Shown here in pieces: positions 1 to 8,077 of a stretch of DNA of 64,000 bases. Each line of letters starts with the position of its first letter. Within the stretch, counting starts at the first letter, position 1. This DNA is from Chelatococcus sp. HY11 (GTDB taxonomy: Bacteria > Pseudomonadota > Alphaproteobacteria > Rhizobiales > Beijerinckiaceae). A model generated the notes under the pieces. It saw only the letters and a program-made list of their open reading frames with translations, ran no database searches and was not told where the DNA came from. A program made the position numbers and the translations under genes. The stretch lies in NCBI RefSeq assembly GCF_018398335.1, contig NZ_JAHBRX010000001.1:3216001-3280000 (forward strand), read 5' to 3'.

Positions 1-2157
1 GACTGGTTACGTGATCCTGAGCATTGGCAGGAGGCCACCCGTCAGGTAGAGGACAAACTGTCGGATGCTCTGCATGAGCGTTTGGCGAGCCGGTTCGTTG
101 ATCGGCGGACCAGCGTACTCATGCGGCGCTTGAGAGAGAATGCGATGCTCGAAGCGGAAGTGACCGCCAGCGGCGACGTCCTGGTCGAAGGCCAGCATGT
201 CGGTCGGCTGCACGGATTTCAGTTTGCCCCGGATCCCCAGGCCGATGGCCAGGAGGCCAAGGCATTGCGGGCGGCGGCCCAGAAGGCGCTGGCTGGCGAG
301 ATCGAGGCCCGTGCCGAGCGCTTTTCCCAAGCGCCGGACGATACCTTCGTGCTCGCCAATGACGGTACCATCCGCTGGATGGGCGAGGCTGTCGCCAAGC
401 TCGTGGCGGGCGACAAGCTGCTCGCCCCGCGCTTCAGGCTGCTGGCGGACGAACAGCTGTCCGGGCCACCGCGCGACAAGGTGGATACGCGCCTCCAAAC
501 CTGGATCAAGGCGCATATCACCAAGCTGCTCGGCCCGCTGACCGCTCTTGAGGAAGCCGCCGACATTCCCGGCATCGCCCGCGGCATTGCCTTCCAGATC
601 ACCGAGGCGCTCGGCGTGCTGGAACGCGCGCGCGTCGCGCAGGACGTGAAGAGCCTCGACCAGGACGGGCGCGCGGCGCTCCGTCGCTATGGCGTGCGCT
701 TCGGCGCCTATCATCTCTACCTGCCGCTGTTGCTCAAGCCGGCCCCGCGCGGGCTCGCCGCCCAGCTCTGGGCGCTGAAGCACGGCGGGCTCGACGTTAA
801 GGGCCTGGACGAGATCCCGCATCTCGCCGCCTCGGGCCGCACGTCCTTCCCGGCTGATACCGAGGTGCCGCGCGGGCTCTATCGCGCCGCCGGCTTCCGG
901 GTGTGCGGCGGTCGCGCCGTCCGTATCGACATCCTCGAACGTCTGGCGGATCTGATACGGCCGGCGATCGGCTATCGCCCCGGCACGACGCCCGGCGAAC
1001 CGCCGGCTGGCGCCGCCGATGGCGATGGTTTCGTGGTGACGGTCGGCATGACCTCGCTCGCCGGCTGTTCCGGTGAGGACTTCTCATCGATCCTGAAATC
1101 TCTCGGATATGTGGTCGACCGGCGCGCCGGCCCGGCCATCACCGTCCCGCTCGTGCCGGCTCCCCAACTCATTCGCCCGGCGGCGGATGCTGCCGCGGAA
1201 GCCGAGGCTGCTTCCACAGTGGAGGAGCCCACTCCGGCTGTTGACGCCAGCAACGGAGAGGCAACGGTTTCCGTTGACGAGACGGAGCAGGCGGCCGACG
1301 TGACGGCTGATACGACCGGCGACTTAGCGGATGCTGCCGCGGAAGCCGAAGCCTCCGATAGCCCCAGCGATGCCGTGGCCGCGCCTCTCGTGTCAGTGGC
1401 CGAAGAACAGTCCGTCACCGAGTCGGTTGTGGAGACATCTCCCGCCGAGGCGGAGCCGGTGCTCGCGGTGGATGTGGCCGCCGAGGTCGTGACGCAGGCG
1501 GCGGAACCAGAAGTCGCTGAGCCAGTCGCGACCGGGGACACGCCTGTGGCGGAGGAAGTCGTTGCGGCCGAGGCCGCGCCGGCCGAAGGCGAGCCTGAGC
1601 AGCCGGCCGAGCCCGAGATGATCGAGGTGTGGCGTCCCCATCGCCAGAATCACCATGCTCAATCGCGCCGGCGCAATGATCGCGCCCCGGGCGAGGGTCG
1701 TCCTGACCGGCGAGCGGGTGACCGCAACCAGGGCCAGGGCCGCCGCGCTCCCCCGGGAGAGCCGGCGACTGCCGCCGCCCAGGACGGGCAATCCCGCGAG
1801 GGACAGCCGCACCGGCAGCCGCGCGACAATGCCGCCGGCGATCGTCCGAAGCGCGACTGGAAGGCGAAGGCCCCCAATCGCGAGGGTGGGCGCGAGTTCG
1901 GCAAAGGTGACTCTGGCAAAGGCGAGTTCGGCAAGGGTGACTTCGGTAAGAGCGGCGGCGGCAAGCGCGGCGGTGGCTCTTTCGGCAAGGAAGGCGGCCG
2001 TCAGGACGGCGGTGGCGGACATCGCGGCGGCAGAAGCGGAAACTGGCAGGATCGCCCACAACCGCGGGCCGACAAGGCGCCCGATCCCAATTCGCCTTTC
2101 GCGAAGCTGCTCGCGCTCAAGGAAGAGCTTGAAGCCCGCGCGGGCCGCAAAGGGTGA
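1..2157 (+). CDS. C-terminal part of a helicase-related protein (5' end outside window)
   Basis: The frame is open from base 1 and ends at TGA 2155-2157, so the gene starts upstream and its motor domains are not visible. The visible part begins with a helical stretch (TRQVEDKLSDALHERLASRF) of the kind seen in the C-terminal region of Suv3-like helicases of Rhizobiales. A folded region follows to about base 1150. Next comes an acidic Ala/Glu/Val-rich linker (about 1170-1620) and then a basic Arg/Gln/Gly/Lys tail with FGKG repeats, which is typical of disordered RNA-binding tails. The stop overlaps the start of the S4-domain gene. A role in RNA unwinding or processing is inferred from family and neighbours; no helicase motif can be checked here. 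Confidence 0.62.
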   Translation, partial: DWLRDPEHWQEATRQVEDKLSDALHERLASRFVDRRTSVLMRRLRENAMLEAEVTASGDVLVEGQHVGRLHGFQFAPDPQADGQEAKALRAAAQKALAGEIEARAERFSQAPDDTFVLANDGTIRWMGEAVAKLVAGDKLLAPRFRLLADEQLSGPPRDKVDTRLQTWIKAHITKLLGPLTALEEAADIPGIARGIAFQITEALGVLERARVAQDVKSLDQDGRAALRRYGVRFGAYHLYLPLLLKPAPRGLAAQLWALKHGGLDVKGLDEIPHLAASGRTSFPADTEVPRGLYRAAGFRVCGGRAVRIDILERLADLIRPAIGYRPGTTPGEPPAGAADGDGFVVTVGMTSLAGCSGEDFSSILKSLGYVVDRRAGPAITVPLVPAPQLIRPAADAAAEAEAASTVEEPTPAVDASNGEATVSVDETEQAADVTADTTGDLADAAAEAEASDSPSDAVAAPLVSVAEEQSVTESVVETSPAEAEPVLAVDVAAEVVTQAAEPEVAEPVATGDTPVAEEVVAAEAAPAEGEPEQPAEPEMIEVWRPHRQNHHAQSRRRNDRAPGEGRPDRRAGDRNQGQGRRAPPGEPATAAAQDGQSREGQPHRQPRDNAAGDRPKRDWKAKAPNREGGREFGKGDSGKGEFGKGDFGKSGGGKRGGGSFGKEGGRQDGGGGHRGGRSGNWQDRPQPRADKAPDPNSPFAKLLALKEELEARAGRKG
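1893..1950 (+). repeat. in-frame FGKG-coding tandem repeat in the helicase tail
   Basis: Two near-identical units reading gagttcggcaaaggtgac and gagttcggcaagggtgac, with related flanking units, encode EFGKGD / SGKG / EFGKGD / FGKS. This is a low-complexity Gly-Lys repeat inside the coding region, suited to nucleic-acid contact and prone to length change. Confidence 0.7.
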
Positions 2158-2471
2158 AGCCGGCTTCCGGCGAGCGGATACGGATCGACAAATGGCTATG
2201 GCATGCGCGCATGGCCAAGAGCCGTACCCTCGCCGGCAAGCTCGTTGAGAGTGGGCATGTACGCCTGAACGGCCGGCGCCTCGACGGCGCGGACCGTCTG
2301 ATCAAGCCCGGCGACATTCTGACGCTGGCCCTGGCGCACGCCACCCTTGTGGTGGAGGTTCTGGCGCTCGGGCAGCGCCGTGGCCCGGCATCGGAGGCGC
2401 GGACGCTCTATCGCGATCAAGTCGGGGGCACCGCCACGGCCGCGGACCTCGATGCCGACATGGACGACTAG
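2154..2471 (+). CDS. S4-domain RNA-binding protein (HslR-like)
   Basis: A 105-residue protein. Residues about 8-65 form an S4 fold (IRIDKWLWHARMAKSRTLAG, then SGHVRLNGRRL, then KPGD). This is the pattern of the small heat-shock 15 / ribosome-associated S4 proteins that bind structured RNA, for example on stalled 50S subunits. The GTG start overlaps the TGA of the upstream helicase gene (GTGA), which indicates translational coupling. A helicase coupled to an S4 protein suggests a shared role in RNA handling. The C-terminal 40 residues are basic and then acidic. The family call is firm; the specific function is inferred. Confidence 0.85.
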   Translation: MKPASGERIRIDKWLWHARMAKSRTLAGKLVESGHVRLNGRRLDGADRLIKPGDILTLALAHATLVVEVLALGQRRGPASEARTLYRDQVGGTATAADLDADMDD

Positions 2472-2815
2472 TCTCGTCTGCTCACGGCATCTCCCTTCCC
2501 GCGCGATCGGTCTCCCGTCGAACGCTCACTCCATCGCGGATCGGCGGCCGGGGATTTGCGCGACGTTAGGCAGATGGGTTGACCTGGGCGGCCACGCATC
2601 ATATTTACATGAAAATCGCACCAATACCGCATAAATACATCTTTTTTTGGTATATAGATGCCCCCTCGCCCGATCATGCGACAAGTCCACTCTTGTAAGG
2701 GCTTGCAATTGGCTCTAGACCACGGACGCGTTTCGACCATCGAAGCGTGGCCGGATTGCGGTGTTGCGTTCAAACAGGGGCTGCGGGCCTCGCCAGCTCG
2801 CCAGCGGAGAGGTCG
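2472..2815. other. intergenic region before the ferredoxin gene
   Basis: 344 bases without a convincing gene. It has a short AT-rich patch around 2600-2660 that includes a T8 run, and a plausible ribosome site (ggagagg) just before 2816. The patch may carry the ferredoxin promoter, but no well-spaced -35/-10 pair could be assigned with confidence. Confidence 0.5.
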
Positions 2816-3154
2816 ATGACCTACGTCGTCACCGATAACTGCATTCGTTGCAAATATATGGATTGCGTCGAAGTGTGTCCGGTGGACTGCTTCTATGAAG
2901 GCGAGAATATGCTCGTCATCCATCCTGACGAATGCATTGACTGCGGCGTCTGTGAGCCCGAATGCCCCGCCGAGGCCATCAAGCCTGATACCGAGCCGGG
3001 TCTGGAATCGTGGCTGAAGCTCAACGCGGATTACGCCAAAACCTGGCCGAACATCTCCCAGAAGGGGGAGCCCCCGGCCGACGCCAAGGCTATGGACGGC
3101 GTGCCCAATAAGCTCGAAGCCTATTTTTCACCGAATCCCGGTGAGGGCGACTGA
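2816..3154 (+). CDS. fdxA: ferredoxin FdxA, 7-iron type ([3Fe-4S][4Fe-4S])
   Basis: 112 residues. The start at ATG 2816 was chosen over an upstream in-frame codon because FdxA proteins begin MTYVVTDNC and a ggagagg site lies 7 bases before it. The cysteine pattern is C9-x6-C16 plus C20 ([18 protein letters not shown]) and then [12 protein letters not shown], the bipartite arrangement of FdxA proteins that bind one 3Fe-4S and one 4Fe-4S cluster. The C-terminal extension ([12 protein letters not shown]) is also typical. It is a small soluble cytoplasmic electron carrier. Its position between the S4 protein and carD is the arrangement expected in Rhizobiales. Confidence 0.95.
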   Translation: MTYVVTDNCIRCKYMDCVEVCPVDCFYEGENMLVIHPDECIDCGVCEPECPAEAIKPDTEPGLESWLKLNADYAKTWPNISQKGEPPADAKAMDGVPNKLEAYFSPNPGEGD

Positions 3155-3499
3155 TCACGATTAATGGCTCGATCGTTGCCTTGCGAGGCGATCAGCCCGG
3201 CAGTCCTTTGATTTCCCCCGTTTTTTGTGTTAGGCTGTGCCTCATGGTCGATTAACGCCATGGGCGCCTTTTGCTGCCCTGTTGTTACGGGTTCAATAAG
3301 CAATGACATGAATGCAGTCGGCAGACCCTATTCAGGCGTCTAGCTCGCGGGGTGTCGTGTTTCCCTATCGGCTCTGATGTCAGCGTGTGAGTTTCTTGCA
3401 CGTCATGGCAATTTTTTGCGTGCGTGCCGGTCGGCCTAAGCCGGTCTGCGACAGTAGCGTTCGGTCTGAAGCGAACGCGATCAGGAGGCGATCACTATC
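3155..3499. other. intergenic region and leader of carD
   Basis: 345 bases without a gene. It holds a promoter candidate (3208-3236) and, immediately before the carD ribosome site (aggagg, 3483-3488), a perfect 7-bp hairpin: GCGTTCG at 3457-3463 and CGAACGC at 3472-3478 around an 8-base loop. The 5' untranslated region implied by this promoter is about 260 bases, which is long for a housekeeping gene. Confidence 0.5.
3208..3236 (+). promoter_or_regulatory. candidate sigma-70 promoter for carD
   Basis: TTGATT at 3208-3213 and TAGGCT at 3231-3236, separated by 17 bases. The spacing is ideal but both hexamers are imperfect. It is supported only by sequence and position. Confidence 0.35.
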
Positions 3500-4093
3500 A
3501 TGACGAGTGCCAAGAAGACCGCCCAGCGTCAGGGATTCAAGACGGGTGAATCCATCGTCTATCCCGCTCATGGCGTCGGACAAATCGTCGCCATCGAAGA
3601 GCAAGAGGTGGCTGGCTACAAGCTCGAGTTGTTCGTCATCACTTTCGAGAAAGACAAGATGACGCTGCGCGTCCCGACCGCGAAAGCGGCCAGCGTTGGC
3701 ATGCGCAAATTGGCTGAGTCGCCGCTCGTCGGCAAGGCCCTAGAAACATTGACAGGCCGCGCCCGCGTCAAGCGTACGATGTGGTCGCGTCGCGCCCAGG
3801 AGTACGAGGCGAAGATCAACTCTGGCGATCTCATCGCCATCGCGGAAGTCGTCCGTGATCTCTATCGTTCGGACGCCCAGCCCGAGCAGTCCTACAGCGA
3901 GCGCCAGCTCTACGAAGCGGCGATCGATCGTATTCTGCGTGAAATCTCAGCGGTCAACGAGATCACCGAGACCGAGGCCATGAAGCTCATCGACGACGCG
4001 CTCGCGAAGGCTCCACGCCGCGCCACGAAAGCCACACCGGCTGACGCGGAAGGCGATGCGGACGAAGAAGACCTTCAGGACGAAGCCGCTTAA
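3500..4093 (+). CDS. carD: CarD-family transcriptional regulator
   Basis: 197 residues. The N-terminal half is the RNA-polymerase-interacting domain (about 10-75: FKTGESIVYPAHGVGQIVAI, then EEQEVAGYKLELF). The C-terminal half is helical (about 85-165). The protein ends in an Ala/Glu/Asp-rich tail. CarD proteins bind the RNAP beta subunit and stabilise open promoter complexes, especially at rRNA promoters. The start has an aggagg site 11 bases upstream. The gene is followed within 25 bases by a strong terminator, so it is probably transcribed alone. Length and architecture match alphaproteobacterial CarD. Confidence 0.93.
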   Translation: MTSAKKTAQRQGFKTGESIVYPAHGVGQIVAIEEQEVAGYKLELFVITFEKDKMTLRVPTAKAASVGMRKLAESPLVGKALETLTGRARVKRTMWSRRAQEYEAKINSGDLIAIAEVVRDLYRSDAQPEQSYSERQLYEAAIDRILREISAVNEITETEAMKLIDDALAKAPRRATKATPADAEGDADEEDLQDEAA

Positions 4094-4114
4094 GGCTTTT
4101 TCCCACCTTTGTTC

Positions 4115-4150
4115 AAGCCCGGCCTTCCAAAAGAGGGCCGGGCTTTTTTA
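4115..4150 (+). terminator. intrinsic terminator of carD
   Basis: A perfect 10-bp stem (AAGCCCGGCC 4115-4124 with GGCCGGGCTT 4136-4145) with an 11-base loop, followed by a T-rich tract. Confidence 0.92.
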
Positions 4151-4557
4151 TTTATGGGCGAAACGGCGCACGGCGTCTCACGCAGGTCTGATATGCGTCA
4201 ATGGCGACTCGGCCTTATGAGCCAAGGTTTGCCAAGACATCGGCGGTGCGGCCCGCGCCAGCTTGGCCGCGTCCGCATTGTGGCGTTCTGCCGATGTCAG
4301 TGTTGGAGGCCTCGTCGCCCCGGCGACGACGAGGCGCCGTTGCCGAGCCTCATGGTCCGCTGCCCACGCCGTTCACAACGAACAGCCCGGGCCGGCCGGC
4401 ACAAAGAGATTACAGTTTGGAGAGCCCCAAGAGCCCCAAGCAAGCCTGGCGCGCCTCGTGAGCGAGGAACCCATCTTGTCGGTTGTCATATAACTTGTTA
4501 CGGTCCCTCGCATCGCTGATGGATATCCTTGAGGGATATCTTTGGGGGGCGTTGCTG
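4151..4557. other. intergenic region upstream of the sugar-acid dehydratase genes
   Basis: 407 bases with no credible gene. The short frames here lack ribosome sites and recognisable composition. The only clear structure is the inverted repeat at 4522-4540 close to the next start codon. No dedicated regulator gene is encoded in the gap. Confidence 0.5.
4522..4540. promoter_or_regulatory. inverted repeat GATATCC-N5-GGATATC, candidate operator
   Basis: Perfect 7-bp arms around TTGAG, ending 17 bases before the start at 4558. The position fits an operator for an unlinked regulator of sugar-acid genes or a small translational hairpin. No regulator is encoded next to it, so the partner is unknown. 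Confidence 0.45.
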
Positions 4558-5718
4558 ATGCAAATCGTTGACATCAAGGTTCGCGTTTTCCGTCACACCA
4601 CACGCCGCCATCAGGATTCAGCAGGCCATGCGCATCCCGGTGAACCGCATCAGGCGCGACAGGCGCTCCTTACCATCACGTGCGACGACGGCACCGAGGG
4701 CCACTGCTTCGCGACGCCCGAAGTCGTGCGGCCGCATCTGATCGAGACCTTCGTGAAGCGCGTCCTGCTTCGCCAGGACCCCTTCGATCGCGAGAGGCTG
4801 TGGCAGGAGCTGGCCCATTGGCAACGCGGTAGCGCGGCCCAGCTCACGGACAGGACGCTCGCCGTCGTCGACTGTGCCTTGTGGGACCTTGCCGGCCGCA
4901 AGCTCGGGCTGCCGGTTCATAAGCTCATCGGCGCATATCGCGACAAGGTGCCCGCTTATGGATCCACCATGTGCGGCGACGAACTCGAAGGGGGCCTCGC
5001 CACGCCGGAGGACTACGGTCGCTTCGCGGAGACGCTGGTGAAGCGTGGCTACAAGGGCATCAAGCTGCACACCTGGATGCCGCCGGTGTCGTGGGCGCCG
5101 GATATCAAGGCCGATCTTCGTGCCTGCGCCGCCGTGCGCGAAGCCGCTGGGCCAGACATCCATCTTATGATCGACGCGTTCCACTGGTATTCGCGGACGG
5201 AGGCCTACGAGCTCGGTCGTGGGCTGGAGAAGCTCGGCTTTGCCTGGATCGAGGAGCCGATGGACGAGCAGAGCCAGTCCTCCTACGCTTGGCTGACGGC
5301 AGCGCTCGATATCCCCGTCCTCGGCCCGGAAAGCGCCGCCGGCAAACATTTTACCCGCGCTGAATGGGCCGCGGCCAAGGCCTGCGACATTCTCCGCACC
5401 GGAGTGCATGACGTGGGCGGCATCTCACCTGCCCTGAAATCCATGCATCTTGCCGAGGCCTTCGGCATGAACTGCGAGGTGCACGGCAATGGCGCCGCCA
5501 ATCTCATCGTAACCGCCGTCGCCAAGAATTGCCGCTGGTATGAGCGCGGGCTCCTTCATCCCTTCCTCGAATACGATGACGGCCACGAATATCTGCACAG
5601 CCTCTCGGATCCCATGGACGCCGACGGTTTCGTGCATCTCTCCGACAGGCCGGGCCTCGGCGAGGACATCAATTTCGACTTCATCGACGCCAATCTGGTG
5701 GACGGCGCATACCGCTGA
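4558..5718 (+). CDS. mandelate racemase/enolase-superfamily sugar acid dehydratase (putative glucarate/galactarate type)
   Basis: 386 residues from ATG 4558, which is preceded by ggggggcg; an upstream in-frame start would add an unlikely leader. The N-terminal lid domain spans about 1-125. The barrel domain carries the enolase-superfamily residues: K169 in GIKLHTW, D206 (MIDAFHWY), E232 (WIEEP), E258 (GPES) as metal ligands, and H309 (CEVHGNG) as the likely acid/base. This is the mandelate racemase pattern, although the second position of the usual KxK is H171. The gene immediately downstream encodes 5-dehydro-4-deoxyglucarate dehydratase, so conversion of glucarate, galactarate or a related diacid to 5-dehydro-4-deoxyglucarate is the best inference. 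The exact substrate cannot be read from sequence. Confidence 0.8.
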   Translation: MQIVDIKVRVFRHTTRRHQDSAGHAHPGEPHQARQALLTITCDDGTEGHCFATPEVVRPHLIETFVKRVLLRQDPFDRERLWQELAHWQRGSAAQLTDRTLAVVDCALWDLAGRKLGLPVHKLIGAYRDKVPAYGSTMCGDELEGGLATPEDYGRFAETLVKRGYKGIKLHTWMPPVSWAPDIKADLRACAAVREAAGPDIHLMIDAFHWYSRTEAYELGRGLEKLGFAWIEEPMDEQSQSSYAWLTAALDIPVLGPESAAGKHFTRAEWAAAKACDILRTGVHDVGGISPALKSMHLAEAFGMNCEVHGNGAANLIVTAVAKNCRWYERGLLHPFLEYDDGHEYLHSLSDPMDADGFVHLSDRPGLGEDINFDFIDANLVDGAYR

Positions 5719-5751
5719 TCACCGCGACGGCTCACCCAAAGGATTTTGACA

Positions 5752-6687
5752 GTGAACCATCCACCCGCCCGCGCCATCGATCCCCAGGAGCTCAAGCACA
5801 TCCTGTCCTCGGGCCTGATGTCCTTCCCGCTCACGGATTTCGACGAAAGCGGCAATTTCAACGAAGCCGGCTACCGTGGCCGTCTCGAATGGCTGATGCC
5901 CTATGGCGCGACGGCGCTGTTCGCCGCCGGCGGTACGGGTGAGGCGTTCTCGCTGACGCCCGCCGAGCATCAGCGTGTCATCCGCGCGGCCGTGGAAACC
6001 TGTGGCAATAACACGCCCATCATCGCCGGGGCGGGCTATGGCACGCGGCTCGCCATCGAGATGGCACGGAATGCCGAGGCCGCAGGTGCCGCGGGCATTT
6101 TGCTGATGCCGCATTATCTGACCGAGACCAACCAACGCGGGCTCGCCGCGCATATCGACGCGGTCTGCAAGTCGGTGCGGATCGGCGTCGTCGTCTACAA
6201 CCGCAACGTCTGCAAGCTCGATGCCGCGACCCTCGAGAAGTTGGTCGATGCCAACCCCAATCTCATCGGCTTCAAGGACGGCGTGGGCGACATCGAAGCC
6301 GTCACAGTCATCCGTAACCGCCTTGAGGATCGCGTCAGCTATCTCGGTGGCCTGCCCACGGCCGAGGTCTTCGCCGAAGCCTACAACGCCGCGGGCTTCC
6401 CCGTGTATTCCTCCGCCGTTTTCAATTTCATCCCGCGCACGGCAAACGTGTTCTACAAGGCGGTGCGCGAGGGTGATCGCCAGACTACGACGCGCCTTTT
6501 GAAGGACTTCTTCATTCCCTACATCGCGATCCGGAATCGCGGCGGCGGCTATGCCGTGTCGATCGTGAAGGCGGGCGCCCGCCTCGTCGGCCGGTCCGCC
6601 GGTCCCGTGCGCCCGCCGCTCGCCGACTGCACGGAGGAAGATCATCGCGACCTCGCGGCGCTGATCGAGAAGCTCGGTTCCCAATAA
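5752..6687 (+). CDS. kdgD: 5-dehydro-4-deoxyglucarate dehydratase (KdgD), DHDPS/NAL family
   Basis: 311 residues from GTG 5752. The TTG at 5746 is only 2 bases from the aaagga site (5738-5743), whereas the GTG sits 8 bases away. A class I aldolase barrel: the GGTGE substrate loop (61-64), Y149 (VVYN) and Schiff-base K175 (LIGFKDG). KdgD dehydrates and decarboxylates 5-dehydro-4-deoxy-D-glucarate to 2-oxoglutarate semialdehyde in the cytosol. Start motifs such as [11 protein letters not shown] match KdgD rather than DapA. It lies 33 bases after the enolase-superfamily gene in an apparent two-gene operon. The following semialdehyde dehydrogenase and a diacid transporter are absent from the window. 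Confidence 0.9.
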   Translation: MNHPPARAIDPQELKHILSSGLMSFPLTDFDESGNFNEAGYRGRLEWLMPYGATALFAAGGTGEAFSLTPAEHQRVIRAAVETCGNNTPIIAGAGYGTRLAIEMARNAEAAGAAGILLMPHYLTETNQRGLAAHIDAVCKSVRIGVVVYNRNVCKLDAATLEKLVDANPNLIGFKDGVGDIEAVTVIRNRLEDRVSYLGGLPTAEVFAEAYNAAGFPVYSSAVFNFIPRTANVFYKAVREGDRQTTTRLLKDFFIPYIAIRNRGGGYAVSIVKAGARLVGRSAGPVRPPLADCTEEDHRDLAALIEKLGSQ

Positions 6688-6707
6688 GCCGCGCCCCGCA
6701 GGGCCGC

Positions 6708-7910
6708 TCAGGTCTCCTCGGCGAAATCCTCGTCGGCGAAATCGCCGGCAAGGCGCAGACCCTCGATCCATGTGCCCCCATCGCGGCGAATGATGGTGCG
6801 CGGCGTCACACCGCCGTGGCGGGCGAGTTCCGTGGCGAGTTTCTCGGAATGGGTGACAAGCCAGATCTGCGCGTGCCGCGCCGCCCGTGCGATAAGCCGC
6901 GCCAGCGGCCCGAGCAGATCGGGATGGAGGCTGGTCTCCGGTTCGTTGAGAGCGACGAATCCGGGCAGACGATAGGACAGCAACGCCCCCATCAGTGCGA
7001 GATAGCGCAGGGTGCCGTCGGACAGCTCGGCCATCTCGAAGACCCGTTTCGGGTAATCGGGAAAGATGATGCCGAAGGACGCATGCCGGCCAGGCACGGG
7101 GCAGACGAGCTGCGCACCGGGAAAAGCATCGTCAATCGCCGCGTCAAGCTCGGTCGTGTCCTCGCGGATGTGCACGAGCGTGGCGAAGACAGCAGCAAGA
7201 TCGGCGCCGTCGGAGGATAGCGTCGGCGTCGTCACCGCCAGGCAGGGACGGCGCAGCGGCGCCGCCGCGTCCGTGCGAAAGTCATGATAGAAGCGCCAGT
7301 CCAGCATGAGCCTGCGGGCAATCGCCACGTCGGGAAAGTGAATGGGATCGTCAAGCGAACCGAGCGCCGTCTCGGAGGCCATCAGCCCGTCTGCGTGGCT
7401 CTGCTTACGCCCCTGGGCGTCGAGCGCCTTGGTCATCGGCCCGCGCCGCTCCAGCAGAACACGCGGATGACGCCCTTCGAGGCTCGTCAGCGTTTCGGCC
7501 TTGATCTGCGGTTCGAGCGGAAAGGCTGCGACCGCGGCGCGGCCGCCGGAGCCCGGCATGGGTAAGCCAACCTCGATCGCATAGCCCTGCGCCAGGCTGG
7601 ATCGTGGTGCGTCGTCGGCCTCATCCCAGCTCGGCCCGCTGGTGCCGAATTCAACGCCCAGCTTGATACGCGCTGGCTTCCTGGGGTCCCGTACGCCGGC
7701 CCAAAGCGCGGATTCCATGCCGCCCTCTGCGGCAAGCTCCCGCGCCAGTGTGCCCGCCGCCGCGGCCCGCACCAGCTGCAGGCCTCGATAGAGGTTCGTC
7801 TTGCCGACACCGTTGGCGCCCACGAAGACATTGAGCTGGCGCAGCGGGAAGCGAATGGCGCGCACCGAGCGGTAGCCAGCGATGGCGACCTCGCGGATGG
7901 CAATAGTCAT
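6708..7910 (-). CDS. AAA-family ATPase (RecF/SMC-like, AAA_21 type)
   Basis: 400 residues from ATG 7910; a 42-residue upstream extension of the frame looks unlike the family and was dropped. Walker A is GANGVGKTN (31-39). It is preceded by the RecF-like start IREVAIAGYRSVRAIRFPLR. The C-terminal part has an ABC-type Walker B / D-loop (ALNEPETSLHPDLL) and a switch histidine (LVTHSEK). There is no coiled coil and no nuclease (TOPRIM) domain, so it is not a complete OLD nuclease or RecF. It converges on kdgD and stands alone without a partner nuclease or toxin gene. Its biological role is unknown; the ATPase call is firm. Confidence 0.85.
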   Translation of the reverse strand: MTIAIREVAIAGYRSVRAIRFPLRQLNVFVGANGVGKTNLYRGLQLVRAAAAGTLARELAAEGGMESALWAGVRDPRKPARIKLGVEFGTSGPSWDEADDAPRSSLAQGYAIEVGLPMPGSGGRAAVAAFPLEPQIKAETLTSLEGRHPRVLLERRGPMTKALDAQGRKQSHADGLMASETALGSLDDPIHFPDVAIARRLMLDWRFYHDFRTDAAAPLRRPCLAVTTPTLSSDGADLAAVFATLVHIREDTTELDAAIDDAFPGAQLVCPVPGRHASFGIIFPDYPKRVFEMAELSDGTLRYLALMGALLSYRLPGFVALNEPETSLHPDLLGPLARLIARAARHAQIWLVTHSEKLATELARHGGVTPRTIIRRDGGTWIEGLRLAGDFADEDFAEET

Positions 7911-8021
7911 GCATGACGTCCCGATTCTGACGGTACACAAGTCCGAATTGTATGACGTCTGTGCTGGTATCGCGCAACGCGGCTTCCTCCTTATCGTCGG
8001 AGCCCGCGCAGAACAGGCCAG

Positions 8022-8051
8022 AAAAAAGGCGCGCATCGCGTGATGCGCGCC
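8022..8051 (-). terminator. intrinsic terminator of typA
   Basis: Read on the minus strand: a perfect 10-bp stem (GGCGCGCATC / GATGCGCGCC) with a 4-base loop, followed by six T. It lies 26 bases after the typA stop. Confidence 0.93.
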
Positions 8052-8077
8052 TCAACAAACACAGATCCTTGGCTGGA

